DNA of 64,000 bases from Chthoniobacter flavus (lineage in GTDB: Bacteria; Verrucomicrobiota; Verrucomicrobiia; Chthoniobacterales; Chthoniobacteraceae), in contig CAMAUX010000014.1 in assembly GCA_945861435.1 (NCBI GenBank), forward strand, positions 1 through 64,000, written 5' to 3'. Numbering within the stretch: position 1 is the first letter of the stretch; each line of letters opens with the position of its first letter. The translations under genes and the position numbers were made by a program. Positions 1-7,808 of this stretch are shown in pieces. The notes below the pieces were generated by a model. That model saw only the letters and a list, made by a program, of their open reading frames with translations. It was not told where the DNA came from and did not search any database.

Positions 1-369
1 TCCTCCATGTGCGCCGCGGCCACAGCCGGATCGCAGCATAGCGAGACGCCAAGCGCCCCCACTTCATTGCCGAGCTCGCCAAGAATGTCGGCGACAGCGG
101 CAAGGTCGACAAATGTGGGGACCAGACTCACGCAGCTTCGCGGGCAACGACGGCATAGAGCGCCAGCAGAGCTACGCGATTCCAGCCGCCCCCCGCGACC
201 GCAATGGTGGCCATTCTGGCGGCATGATTGCCCGACATCCCCGCATGGCGATTGCCCCTCCCCGACATTTCGCGGCCTCAGGTTTGCAGACTAGGGGACA
301 TCATGGCAGGTTGTTGCCTGAACGCTGGTGGCTGCCGGAAGGCCTGCGATCACTGAGCGAGGAGCGCAC
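1..369. other. Left-edge region with possible broken reverse-strand ORF
   Basis: No intact gene is visible before the sulfite dehydrogenase start. On the minus strand a 46-codon frame runs from an ATG at 268 to a TGA at 128. It begins MSGRGNRHAG and continues with a hydrophobic, natural-looking stretch. In another minus frame the sequence from about 125 to the window edge reads as a plausible acidic/aliphatic protein (LVPTFVDLAAVADILGEL...). The two pieces could be one small protein broken by a frameshift, or a real terminator followed by another gene's reading. The plus-strand frame over the same bases is rich in Arg, Pro and Ser and looks like a shadow. I cannot name a family. Confidence 0.3.
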
Positions 370-1575
370 ATGACCCCGATCGAACGCCGCCACTTCCTGG
401 CCGGAGCCGGACTGTCGCTGGTGGCGGGCCCGGCGCTCGCCGCGGCGAAGTCAGTGGTCATGCCGTTCGATAACGGCGAGCGGCCGCTCGTGGCCCTGCC
501 GCAGAAGCGGCCGATGATCCTGCTCTCCACTCGCCCGCCACAGCTCGAAACACCGTTTGCGGTGTTCAATCAGGGCACCCTGACCCCCAACGATGCCTTC
601 TTCGTGCGCTATCATCTGTCAGGCCTGCCCACGCTGATCGATCCTGCGACGTTTCGCCTGACCATTGGCGGCCAAGTTGAAAAACCTCTGGAGCTCTCAC
701 TGGCTGCATTGAAGCGGGACTTTCCGGTTCATGAGGTGGTGGCGGTCAACCAGTGTTCGGGCAACAGCCGGGGGTTCTTTGAGCCGCGGGTGCCGGGTGG
801 CCAGTTGGGGAACGGGGCGATGGGAAATGCGCGCTGGCGGGGTGTCCGTCTCAAGGATGTCCTCGAGAAGGCTGGTCTGCAGGCCGGTGCGCGGCAGGTG
901 AGCTTCAACGGGCTGGACACTCCTGTGCTGGAGAAGACGCCGGACTTTGTGAAATCCATCGACGTGGATCATGCGCTGGATGGTGAGATCCTGCTGGCTT
1001 TCGAGATGAACGGGGAGCCGCTGCCGATGCTCAACGGGTTTCCGCTGCGGCTCGTGGTGCCCGGGTATTATGGGACGTATTGGGTGAAGCATCTTCACGA
1101 GATCACGGTGCTGGAGGAAGCCTTCGGCGGCTTTTGGATGAACACGGCCTACCGCATTCCCGACACCGCGGGCGGTTGTGTGGCGCCGGGGACGACGCCC
1201 AAGTCGACGGTGCCGATCAACCGTTTCAACGTGCGCTCGTTCATCACGAGCGTGACGGACGGGGCGACGCTGCGTCGCGGCACCGCGCAGTTGGTGCGGG
1301 GGATCGCGTTCGACGGGGGGCACGGGATCAGCGAGGTGCTCTTCTCCGGGGACGGCGGGCGTTCGTGGCAGGCCGCGCAGCTCGGGCAGGATCTTGGGCG
1401 CTATTCATTCCGCGAGTGGACGGTCGCGTTCACCCCGCAGCAGACGGGTGCCGCGGAGTGGAAGGTGAAGGCGACCAACAGGCTCGGACAGTCACAGCCG
1501 TCCGAGGCGTTGTGGAATCCCGCGGGCTACATGCGCAATGTGATCGAGACCGTGCGGGTGCAGGTGGCTGGCTGA
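370..1575 (+). CDS. Molybdopterin sulfite dehydrogenase, catalytic subunit (SorA-like)
   Basis: Probable periplasmic sulfite:cytochrome c oxidoreductase subunit of the sulfite oxidase family (401 aa). The start at 370 is preceded by GAGGAG and begins a twin-arginine-like signal (RRHFL, then an AGAGLSL hydrophobic run and a PALAAA cleavage region), as expected for a protein exported with folded Mo cofactor. An upstream in-frame ATG at 328 would bury this signal. The Mo-pterin domain covers about residues 60-275, with NQCSGNSRG at 127-135; Cys129 is the expected Mo ligand. The C-terminal immunoglobulin-like Mo-co dimerisation domain follows (FSGDGGRSW). The gene for a small c-type cytochrome lies 26 bases downstream, the usual SorAB partner arrangement. 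The exact substrate is inferred; other members of the family act on other small molecules. Confidence 0.85.
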   Translation: MTPIERRHFLAGAGLSLVAGPALAAAKSVVMPFDNGERPLVALPQKRPMILLSTRPPQLETPFAVFNQGTLTPNDAFFVRYHLSGLPTLIDPATFRLTIGGQVEKPLELSLAALKRDFPVHEVVAVNQCSGNSRGFFEPRVPGGQLGNGAMGNARWRGVRLKDVLEKAGLQAGARQVSFNGLDTPVLEKTPDFVKSIDVDHALDGEILLAFEMNGEPLPMLNGFPLRLVVPGYYGTYWVKHLHEITVLEEAFGGFWMNTAYRIPDTAGGCVAPGTTPKSTVPINRFNVRSFITSVTDGATLRRGTAQLVRGIAFDGGHGISEVLFSGDGGRSWQAAQLGQDLGRYSFREWTVAFTPQQTGAAEWKVKATNRLGQSQPSEALWNPAGYMRNVIETVRVQVAG

Positions 1576-1601
1576 TAACCCTTGAGATTTTTTCTGAACC
1601 G

Positions 1602-1928
1602 ATGAGCTCAAAATCTATCTGGATGACTGCGGGAATTGCGGTGTGGTTGGCTGCGGGCTGGATCCACGCGGCGCCGGTGCGCATCGAACTGCCGCCCGAG
1701 AACCCTGTGTTGAAGCCGGGCGCGGGTTCGGATCTTGTGCGCGGGCAGTGCCTCATGTGCCATTCCTCAGAGTACTTCACGACGCAGCCTCCGCTGCCGC
1801 GCGCGTACTGGAAGGGCGCTGTGGAGAAGATGCAGGGGAAGTACGGGGCGCCGATTGGGGCGGAGCAGGTGGAGCCGCTTGTGGATTACCTGTTCCGGAA
1901 TTACGGCGCGCCCGAGGCACGGAAATAG
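1602..1928 (+). CDS. Sulfite dehydrogenase cytochrome c subunit (SorB-like)
   Basis: This 108-aa exported monohaem cytochrome c probably accepts electrons from the Mo subunit just upstream. An N-terminal signal peptide (IAVWLAAGWIHA, cleaved near AAP) is followed by one haem site, CLMCH, inside the segment RGQCLMCHSSEYF. A short C-terminal helix (VEPLVDYLFRNYG) resembles the end of SorB-like cytochromes, which pair with SorA in a heterodimer. The ATG at 1602 is chosen because the signal peptide starts there; the same frame stays open further upstream but overlaps the SorA gene. Co-transcription with the Mo subunit is likely from the 26-base gap. Confidence 0.8.
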   Translation: MSSKSIWMTAGIAVWLAAGWIHAAPVRIELPPENPVLKPGAGSDLVRGQCLMCHSSEYFTTQPPLPRAYWKGAVEKMQGKYGAPIGAEQVEPLVDYLFRNYGAPEARK

Positions 1929-1996
1929 GTCCACCGGATTGGCGGCGGGAAGCTTCGGCTTGAACGCATGGGGTTGCGGGCGATAGACCAACGGGC

Positions 1997-3055
1997 ATGA
2001 GAAGCATCCTCTGGTCCGCTGCATTGATCGTGACGTTGGGAGTGGGATATGGATCCGGAAAGTTCATGCAGAGTGGGGAGCGGGCAGTGGTGGAGGCGCG
2101 TGGAGAGGCCCGTTTGAAGGAGATTGGTGAGAAGCTGCGGGTCGCGGAGGAGTCCGTGACCCGGCTCACGAGTGAGCGGGACGAGGCGCGTGAGGAGCGC
2201 TTCAAGGAGACGCGTGAGGCAGGAGATCTGCGACGCAAACTTGCGGATGCCGAGGCAAAGGCCGCGGCTGCAGCGAAGAGTTCGCCGACGGTGGCTGGTG
2301 CGTCCGGTGGCGGGGACGGCAGAGGGGCGGCGGGTGCTGGGGCGGCGAAGCCCATGAACGCGATGGCGGAGATGATGAAGTCCCCGGAGATGCGCGAGAT
2401 GATGAAGCAGCAGCAACTCGCCGCGATGGACATGCAGTACGGGAAGCTCTTCGAACGCTTCAAGCTGAACGACGGCGAGAAGGGCGATCTCAAGGCGTTG
2501 ATCGCGAAAAGGCTGGGGGCGGAGATGGACATGGGGCTGGGACTGATGGCGGAGGGGCAGTCGCCCGCGGAGAAGGCAGCCTTGGTCAAGAAGCTGACGG
2601 ATGCGAAGGCGGCAAGTGATCAGGAGATCCGGACGTTTCTGAACAACGATCAGGATTATCAAATGTTCCAGCACTGGGAGGAAACCAAGCCGGAGCGGAT
2701 GGCGCTGGGGATGGCGGGCGGATCCTTTGCCGCTGCGGGTGAGCCGCTACGGCCGGAGCAAGAGGAGCAGCTTGTGGATACGATTTTTGCGACGCGCACT
2801 CAGGCGGCGGCGGCAGGGGTGCCGGACATGGCGAAGCCAGAGAACTTCAATGGGGCAAACCTCACGCCCGAGGCGGTGGAGCGGATGATGGCGAGCTATG
2901 ATCAGCAGGCAGCGCAGGTGGCTCAGCAGGCGACGGCATTTCTGAGCGAGCGTCAGATGGAGGCGCTGAAAGCGTTGCAGAAGCAGCACCGGTCCATGCA
3001 GGAGATGGGGCTGAAGATGGGGGCGGCGATGTTCCAAAAGTCGGGGCAGAAGTAG
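1997..3055 (+). CDS. Membrane-anchored coiled-coil protein, unknown function
   Basis: 352-aa protein with an N-terminal hydrophobic segment (about residues 4-20) that is either a signal anchor or an uncleaved signal. It is followed by a charged heptad-rich coiled coil (about 30-95) and a Gly/Ala-rich linker (about 95-120). The C-terminal half is helical, rich in Met, Gln and Lys, and has two similar helical blocks (LKALIAKRLGAEMDM and LSERQMEALKALQKQ). The layout recalls periplasmic helical proteins of the Spy/CpxP type, but no LTxxQ motif is clear, so this is only an analogy. It follows the cytochrome gene by 68 bases on the same strand. I do not recognise a named family. Confidence 0.65.
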   Translation: MRSILWSAALIVTLGVGYGSGKFMQSGERAVVEARGEARLKEIGEKLRVAEESVTRLTSERDEAREERFKETREAGDLRRKLADAEAKAAAAAKSSPTVAGASGGGDGRGAAGAGAAKPMNAMAEMMKSPEMREMMKQQQLAAMDMQYGKLFERFKLNDGEKGDLKALIAKRLGAEMDMGLGLMAEGQSPAEKAALVKKLTDAKAASDQEIRTFLNNDQDYQMFQHWEETKPERMALGMAGGSFAAAGEPLRPEQEEQLVDTIFATRTQAAAAGVPDMAKPENFNGANLTPEAVERMMASYDQQAAQVAQQATAFLSERQMEALKALQKQHRSMQEMGLKMGAAMFQKSGQK

Positions 3056-3159
3056 CGGGGACGGGGATTGGGAGGTTTGAAATGACGAAGGGGAAGACGG
3101 TGTGATGCCTTTATGGTCGATGCTTCGATATCACGTGCATCCGATGGGATGATGCCTGC

Positions 3160-3252
3160 ATGAGGACGACGCTTTCACTGGATCCGGATGTTGCGGAGCG
3201 CTTGCGGAAGGAGCGCGCCTCCGTGCGGTTGATACCCAAGCAGGTCATCTGA
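3160..3252 (+). pseudogene. Truncated VapB-like antitoxin remnant
   Basis: A 30-codon ATG frame starting MRTTLSLDPDVAERLRKER matches the usual N-terminal ribbon-helix-helix start of VapB-type antitoxins (MRTTLxLDxDVAxxLxxL). It stops after about 30 residues, whereas intact antitoxins of this type are about 65-85 aa. The last residues (RLIPKQVI) do not look like an antitoxin tail. Immediately after it, in a different frame, comes the C-terminal end of a PIN-domain toxin. The simplest reading is an old deletion that removed the antitoxin C-terminus and most of the toxin. Confidence 0.6.
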
Positions 3253-3365
3253 CGATAGAGGCTTGTCGTGCCGCACTCGCCTTGGAGCATCAGGCGGAGT
3301 TGGACAGCAGCGACGGGGACTTTTCCCGGTTCAAGGGGCTGCGGTGTGGTAATGCGCTTCAGCAG
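3246..3365 (+). pseudogene. C-terminal remnant of a VapC-type PIN toxin
   Basis: In the frame starting at 3246 the translation reads LTIEACRAALALEHQAELDS, then SDGDFSRFKGLRCGNAL. This matches the last 40 or so residues of VapC PIN ribonucleases, where an 'A.E.gaeL.s.D.DF.rFpgLr..NPL' ending is standard and the Asp residues belong to the acidic active site. There is no start codon or PIN N-terminus before it, and the frame runs on past the normal toxin end. With the antitoxin stub just upstream it marks a dead toxin-antitoxin locus. The remaining bases to 3517 hold nothing I can recognise. Confidence 0.55.
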
Positions 3366-3517
3366 TGCGTTGCGGGGCGGTGGCGTGCTGCGCAGGGGCC
3401 TCCAAGAGGGTGGGGCGAAGGCGTTCCGTGCGTGGGCGAGGGCGCGCAGGGTGAGTGCGCGAGGGCTTCCAGCCGGAACAGGGATGTGCCGCACTGGCGG
3501 TCCCGTCTTCTGAAGAG

Positions 3518-4741
3518 CTAGGCGGGTTTTGCGTCGAGGCCGAAGGCGGTGTGTGCGAGCTGGGCGGCCTCGTTGATGCGAGTTTCCTCGAGGATCACGG
3601 CGGTCTTGATCTCGCTGGTGGAGATCATCTGGATGTTGATGCCGCCTTTGCTGAGGGCTTCGAAAAGCTTGGCCGCGACGCCGCTGTGGGAGCGCATGCC
3701 GATGCCGACGACGCTGAGTTTGGCGATGCCGTCGGTGGCGGAAACCGATTGTGCGCCGATCTCGGTGACGACGTGGGCGAGTGCGGCCTGGGCCTTGGGG
3801 AGTTCGTCCTTGGAGAGGGTGAAGGAGATGTCGGTGGAGCCGGCGTTGCTCACGTTCTGGACGATCATGTCGATGATGATGCCGGTGCCCGCGAGGGTGG
3901 TGAAGATCTTGGCTGCGGTGCCCGGGCGGTCGGGGACATTGGCCACGGTGACCTTGGCTTGGTTGCGTTCCACGCTGATGCCGCGGACGACGACGTTTTC
4001 CATGTTCATGGTTTCTTCTTTTACGATGGTGCCGGGGTTGTGGTTGAAGCTGCTGCGCACCTCGAAGAGGACGCCGAATTTTTTGGCGAACTCTACGGAG
4101 CGGGACTGCATGACCTTGGATCCGCTCGAGGCCATCTCGAGCATTTCGTCGTACGAGATTTCCTCGAGTTTCTGGGCGCAGGGGACGATGCGGGGGTCGC
4201 AGGTGTAGACGCCGTCGACATCGGTGTAGATCTGGCAGACGTCGGCCTTGATGGCGGCTGCGATGGCGATGGCGGTGAGGTCGCTTCCGCCGCGGCCGAG
4301 GGTGGTGATGCGTCCGTCGCTGGATTCGCCTTGGAAGCCGGCGACGATGACGATGTTGCCCTGCTCGAGGTGGGAGAGGACCTGGCCCGGGGTGAGATGC
4401 GCGATCTTGGCCTTGGTGTGGACCTGGTCGGTGATGATGCCGGCCTGTGCGCCGGTGAGAGAGATGGCCTTGGAGCCGAGGCCGTTGATGGCCATGGCGG
4501 TGAGGGCGATGGTGGTTTGTTCGCCGGTGGCCAGAAGGACGTCCATCTCGCGTTCAGCGGGGTGGGCGGAGACTTCGCGGGCGAGTTTGATGAGCGAGTC
4601 GGTGACACCGCTCATGGCTGAGACCACGACGACGACTTGATTGCCCTCCTGTTGGGTGGCGATCACGCGGCGCGCGACGTTGAGGATGCGCTCTGGATTT
4701 CCTACCGAGGTGCCGCCGTATTTCTGGACAATGAGGGCCAT
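3518..4741 (-). CDS. lysC: Aspartate kinase
   Basis: Catalyses ATP-dependent phosphorylation of aspartate, the first step to lysine/DAP, threonine and methionine. 407 aa from the ATG at 4741, where the canonical start VQKYGGTSVG begins; the frame extends upstream but that part is Arg/Pro-rich and unlike protein. The kinase domain covers about residues 1-245, with SAMSGVTDSL, GRGGSDLTAI and TDVDGVYTCDPR. Two ACT domains follow (about 265-400: VPDRPGTAAKIF and MRSHSGVAAKLF), so allosteric feedback by lysine and/or threonine is likely. It is the last of four minus-strand genes (hom, thrC, TPR gene, lysC), which places it in an aspartate-family group that also feeds DAP to the cell-wall genes. 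Confidence 0.95.
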   Translation of the reverse strand: MALIVQKYGGTSVGNPERILNVARRVIATQQEGNQVVVVVSAMSGVTDSLIKLAREVSAHPAEREMDVLLATGEQTTIALTAMAINGLGSKAISLTGAQAGIITDQVHTKAKIAHLTPGQVLSHLEQGNIVIVAGFQGESSDGRITTLGRGGSDLTAIAIAAAIKADVCQIYTDVDGVYTCDPRIVPCAQKLEEISYDEMLEMASSGSKVMQSRSVEFAKKFGVLFEVRSSFNHNPGTIVKEETMNMENVVVRGISVERNQAKVTVANVPDRPGTAAKIFTTLAGTGIIIDMIVQNVSNAGSTDISFTLSKDELPKAQAALAHVVTEIGAQSVSATDGIAKLSVVGIGMRSHSGVAAKLFEALSKGGINIQMISTSEIKTAVILEETRINEAAQLAHTAFGLDAKPA

Positions 4742-4757
4742 GGGAAAAAGGGCAGGT

Positions 4758-4786
4758 AGAATTCCCATCCGGGCGACGCCTGTCAA
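4758..4786 (-). promoter_or_regulatory. Possible sigma70-type promoter for lysC
   Basis: On the minus strand a perfect TTGACA (4786-4781) is followed after 17 bases by AATTCT (4763-4758), a poor -10. Transcription would start only about 10 bases before the lysC ATG, so the message would be nearly leaderless. No Shine-Dalgarno sequence is visible there. lysC could equally be read from the upstream gene. Confidence 0.3.
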
Positions 4787-4824
4787 CTTGGACGGGGCGG
4801 TGCCTGTGGACGGGGCGTGAGGTT

Positions 4825-6606
4825 TTAGCGGGTACGCTGCTTGGGCTGGACCCAGCCGACTTGGAGGCGGCGGTTGTCCTGCCTTGCGCGGAACTGGAGT
4901 GCGCCGTCCGGGGTGGCCGCGAGGTGGCACTCGACGGTGGTGGGTTGGCCGGGTTTGACCTCGATGCCGCGGATCTTGAATTCGCCGAGCGGAAGGGGAG
5001 GGCGTTCGCATCCACTCTGGCCTTGGTGAAGGATCACGCTGGTCTCAGCGGCGATGGCGCGCCATGGGAAGGTGTTTTGCTGGGGGAGTTTTTCGCCGGC
5101 ACGCAGGAGGATGCCGCCGTCCTCTCCGTCGACGCACAGGAGGACATCGCGCAGGAGGAATCCTTGGGGATGGACTTCGAGCATGGCGGGGGTTCCGGTG
5201 AGGAGGCCTGTCCACGACTCGATGGTGGCGGAGCAGGCGGCCTTGATGTCTTCGGGGACATCGGCGGCGGCGACTCGGCGCAGTGCCGCGATCGCGTCGT
5301 TCGTGAGACCAAGCTGGCGCAGGGCGTGTGCGTATCCCCATTCGAGGCGCTTGGAGAATTTTCCGCTCTCGACCTTGGGTTTCACGTCACTGGCGAGCTT
5401 GGCCACTTCGCGCGCTTCGCCGATGAGTGAGGTGAGGTTGAGCAGGGGTTCCTCGTGCTCCGGGGCGGTGGCGACGGCGGCTTCCGCCCAGCGCAGCGCG
5501 CGCTTGAGGTCGCCGCGTTCGCGGCAGAGTGCGCCGGCGAGGATGTAGGCGAGCCAGGATTTGCGCTCTTCGGCGAAGGACACGAGTTCCTGCTCCTTGG
5601 CGGGGTCGTGGTCGCCCTGCTTGAGGCCGAACCATGGGGCGAGGGCGGGCTGGAAGTTGGGGTTGAGTTCGATGCAGCGGCCGAGCGCGGCCCGCTCCTC
5701 GTCGGATTGTCCGAGCGCGTTGCAGGTCTGTGCGAGGTGCAGGAATGCTTCCGGTTTGTCGGGGAAAAGTTCGGTGAGGCGGGTGATGAGGGGTTTGGCG
5801 TCTGCAGCGCGTTCGCCGTCGTGATAGGCGCCTGCGAGCGTGAGCAGGGTGCGTGGATCATCGGGTTGAAGGGCGTGCGCCTTTTCGATCGCGGTCAGGC
5901 CGATTTCGGGGACGATGCCTGCGCGGCAGAGTTCCTCGCCGTACTTGAGGAGTTGCTCATGATTGGAGCCCATGTCGACGATCTGCTTGGAGGCCATGCG
6001 GCTGAACTCGGCGATCTCCATGTAGACGGCGCTCTTGGGATCCTTCGGGTCGCGCATGAGCTTCACGAATTCACGCAACTGCGCGAGGCCTTCGAGAGCG
6101 GGCGGGTTCTGGGGATTGATGGAGAGTGCCTTTCTGTAGGCGGCAACGGCTTCGTCGCGGCGCTGGGCGAGTGCGAGGGTGAGGCCGATCTGGTTCCAGA
6201 TCTCGGCGATTTGCGGGGTGGCGTCCGCGGCCTGTTGGAAGAGGGTGGCGGCCTTGGCGAGATCGCCTTGGTTGCGCGTGATGGAGGCGAGGTGGAAGAG
6301 ACGGAAGGAGGTGCCGGGATGCGCGGTTTCGATCTGATCGAGGAATGCGCGTGCATCCTGGATCTCGCCGTCCTCGAGCGCTTCGCTGAGGGCGTCGAAG
6401 TGTTCGGCGGCCTTGCGGAAGGAGGTCCATGGCTGGCCGGCATCGGTGCCGAGAAGGTCGATGGCGCGGATGAGGTGTTCGACTTCGAAGGGTTCCTTGG
6501 AAGCGGTGGCCGCGTCGACATCAGACGGCCACGGGATGTGGTGGGGGAGGCCGAAGAAGTCGAGTTCCCAAGAGGCGCAATCAATCCAAACAGCAGAGGG
6601 GTTCAT
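4825..6606 (-). CDS. TPR-repeat protein
   Basis: 593-aa protein made largely of tetratricopeptide repeats, which normally form protein-binding superhelices. The ATG at 6606 starts MNPSAVWIDCASWELDFFGLP; sequence before it in frame is Pro/Arg-rich and not protein-like. Recognisable TPR blocks include GDLAKAATLFQQAADATP, RRDEAVAAYRKALSINPQNP, and later GERAADAKPLITRLTELFPDK and GDLKRALRWAEAAVATAPEH. The C-terminal 130 or so residues are beta-like. There is no signal peptide, so it is probably cytoplasmic. It lies between thrC and lysC on the same strand (107 bases after thrC, 83 before lysC), but nothing ties it to amino-acid synthesis. Confidence 0.8.
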   Translation of the reverse strand: MNPSAVWIDCASWELDFFGLPHHIPWPSDVDAATASKEPFEVEHLIRAIDLLGTDAGQPWTSFRKAAEHFDALSEALEDGEIQDARAFLDQIETAHPGTSFRLFHLASITRNQGDLAKAATLFQQAADATPQIAEIWNQIGLTLALAQRRDEAVAAYRKALSINPQNPPALEGLAQLREFVKLMRDPKDPKSAVYMEIAEFSRMASKQIVDMGSNHEQLLKYGEELCRAGIVPEIGLTAIEKAHALQPDDPRTLLTLAGAYHDGERAADAKPLITRLTELFPDKPEAFLHLAQTCNALGQSDEERAALGRCIELNPNFQPALAPWFGLKQGDHDPAKEQELVSFAEERKSWLAYILAGALCRERGDLKRALRWAEAAVATAPEHEEPLLNLTSLIGEAREVAKLASDVKPKVESGKFSKRLEWGYAHALRQLGLTNDAIAALRRVAAADVPEDIKAACSATIESWTGLLTGTPAMLEVHPQGFLLRDVLLCVDGEDGGILLRAGEKLPQQNTFPWRAIAAETSVILHQGQSGCERPPLPLGEFKIRGIEVKPGQPTTVECHLAATPDGALQFRARQDNRRLQVGWVQPKQRTR

Positions 6607-6713
6607 GAGAAAAGGACGGGGAGCATCGAGGCGTGTGTGGGTGAAGTCAACGCCCCGGAATTTGCGGGGGTGAGCGAAGCGGTGCTCCGGTTGGGAGGGG
6701 TGCGCGAGGGCGC

Positions 6714-7808
6714 TTACTTGGAGAGGAGACGGACGATCTCGCTCTTGTCGGCTTTCGCGGGGATCACTGAGCCGCACTGTTCCTTGGCCACGTCGGGATC
6801 TTTGAGGCCGTGGCCCGTGACGGTGCAGACGATGCGGGAACCATCGGGGATGTGGGGCAGGCGGCGCTCGTGTGCGCGCTGCGGGTCGAGGGACTTGAAG
6901 ATGCCAGCGATGCCCGCGGCGCTGGCGGGTTCAACGAAGATGCCCTCGTGGGAGGCGAGCCATGCTTGTGCGCGGAGGATTTCCTCGTCGGTGACGATGT
7001 CGATGGCGCCGCCGCTTTCATGGATTGCGGTGTTGGCGAGTTCCCAGCTGGCCGGGTTGCCGATGCGGATGGCGCTGGCGATGGTCTCGGGTTTTTCGAC
7101 GATACGATTGTGAAAGATGGGGGCGGATCCGGCGGCTTGGAAGCCGACCATTTTGGGGCGGTGCGTGGACTTGCCGAGGCGGTGGAACTCGTCGTAACCG
7201 AGCCAGTAGGCGCTGATGTTGCCGGCGTTGCCGACGGGGAGAAGATGGAATTCGGGCGCGTCGCCCAACTCCTCGATGATCTCGAAGGAGGCGGTCTTCT
7301 GGCCTTGGAGTCGGTGGGGGTTGATGGAGTTGACGATGGCGATGGGTTCGGTCTCGCCGATCTCGCGGACGAGGCGCAGTGCGTCGTCGAAGTTGCCCTC
7401 GATGGCGACGACCTTGGCGCCGTAGATGAAGGCTTGGGCGAGTTTTCCGAAGGCGATCTTGCCCGCGGGGAGGAGGACGGCGCAGGTGATTCCGGCGCGT
7501 GCGGCGTAGGCGGCGGCTGCGGCGGAGGTGTTGCCGGTGGAGGCGCAGATGACGGCCTGTGCGCCGTCTTCGACGGCCTTGGAGAGGGCGACGGTCATGC
7601 CACGGTCCTTGAAGGAACCGGTGGGGTTGAGGCCCTCGTACTTGATGAACACCTGACAGTCGCGGCCGATGATCGCGCTGAGTTTTGGCGAGTGGATGAG
7701 CGGGGTGGATCCCTCGTTGAGAGAGATGAACGGGGTGCGTTCGGTGACGGGCAGGTATTGTTTCCAGCGAGCGAGGACGCCGCGGTCGTTGAGCGTGCGG
7801 ATGCTCAT
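6714..7808 (-). CDS. thrC: Threonine synthase
   Basis: PLP enzyme converting O-phosphohomoserine to threonine (364 aa). The PLP-lysine motif NPTGSFKDRG lies near residue 66, followed by the CASTGNTSAAAAAYAARAG phosphate-binding loop region and GNAGNISAYWLGY. The compact length and motif set fit the class of threonine synthases without the long N-terminal extension. Its ATG overlaps the hom stop codon (ATGA), so the two are translationally coupled and carry out consecutive steps of threonine synthesis. Confidence 0.95.
   Translation of the reverse strand: MSIRTLNDRGVLARWKQYLPVTERTPFISLNEGSTPLIHSPKLSAIIGRDCQVFIKYEGLNPTGSFKDRGMTVALSKAVEDGAQAVICASTGNTSAAAAAYAARAGITCAVLLPAGKIAFGKLAQAFIYGAKVVAIEGNFDDALRLVREIGETEPIAIVNSINPHRLQGQKTASFEIIEELGDAPEFHLLPVGNAGNISAYWLGYDEFHRLGKSTHRPKMVGFQAAGSAPIFHNRIVEKPETIASAIRIGNPASWELANTAIHESGGAIDIVTDEEILRAQAWLASHEGIFVEPASAAGIAGIFKSLDPQRAHERRLPHIPDGSRIVCTVTGHGLKDPDVAKEQCGSVIPAKADKSEIVRLLSK

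Noticed and set aside
3282-3521. An intact small protein gene from 3282
   Set aside because: Only its first 28 residues resemble anything (VapC C-terminus); the remainder is run-on translation after the lost stop.
3455-4621. Long plus-strand open frame antisense to lysC, rich in Gly, Asp and Val
   Set aside because: The minus strand encodes a complete aspartate kinase with all motifs; the antisense frame is a high-GC shadow with no start context or family likeness.
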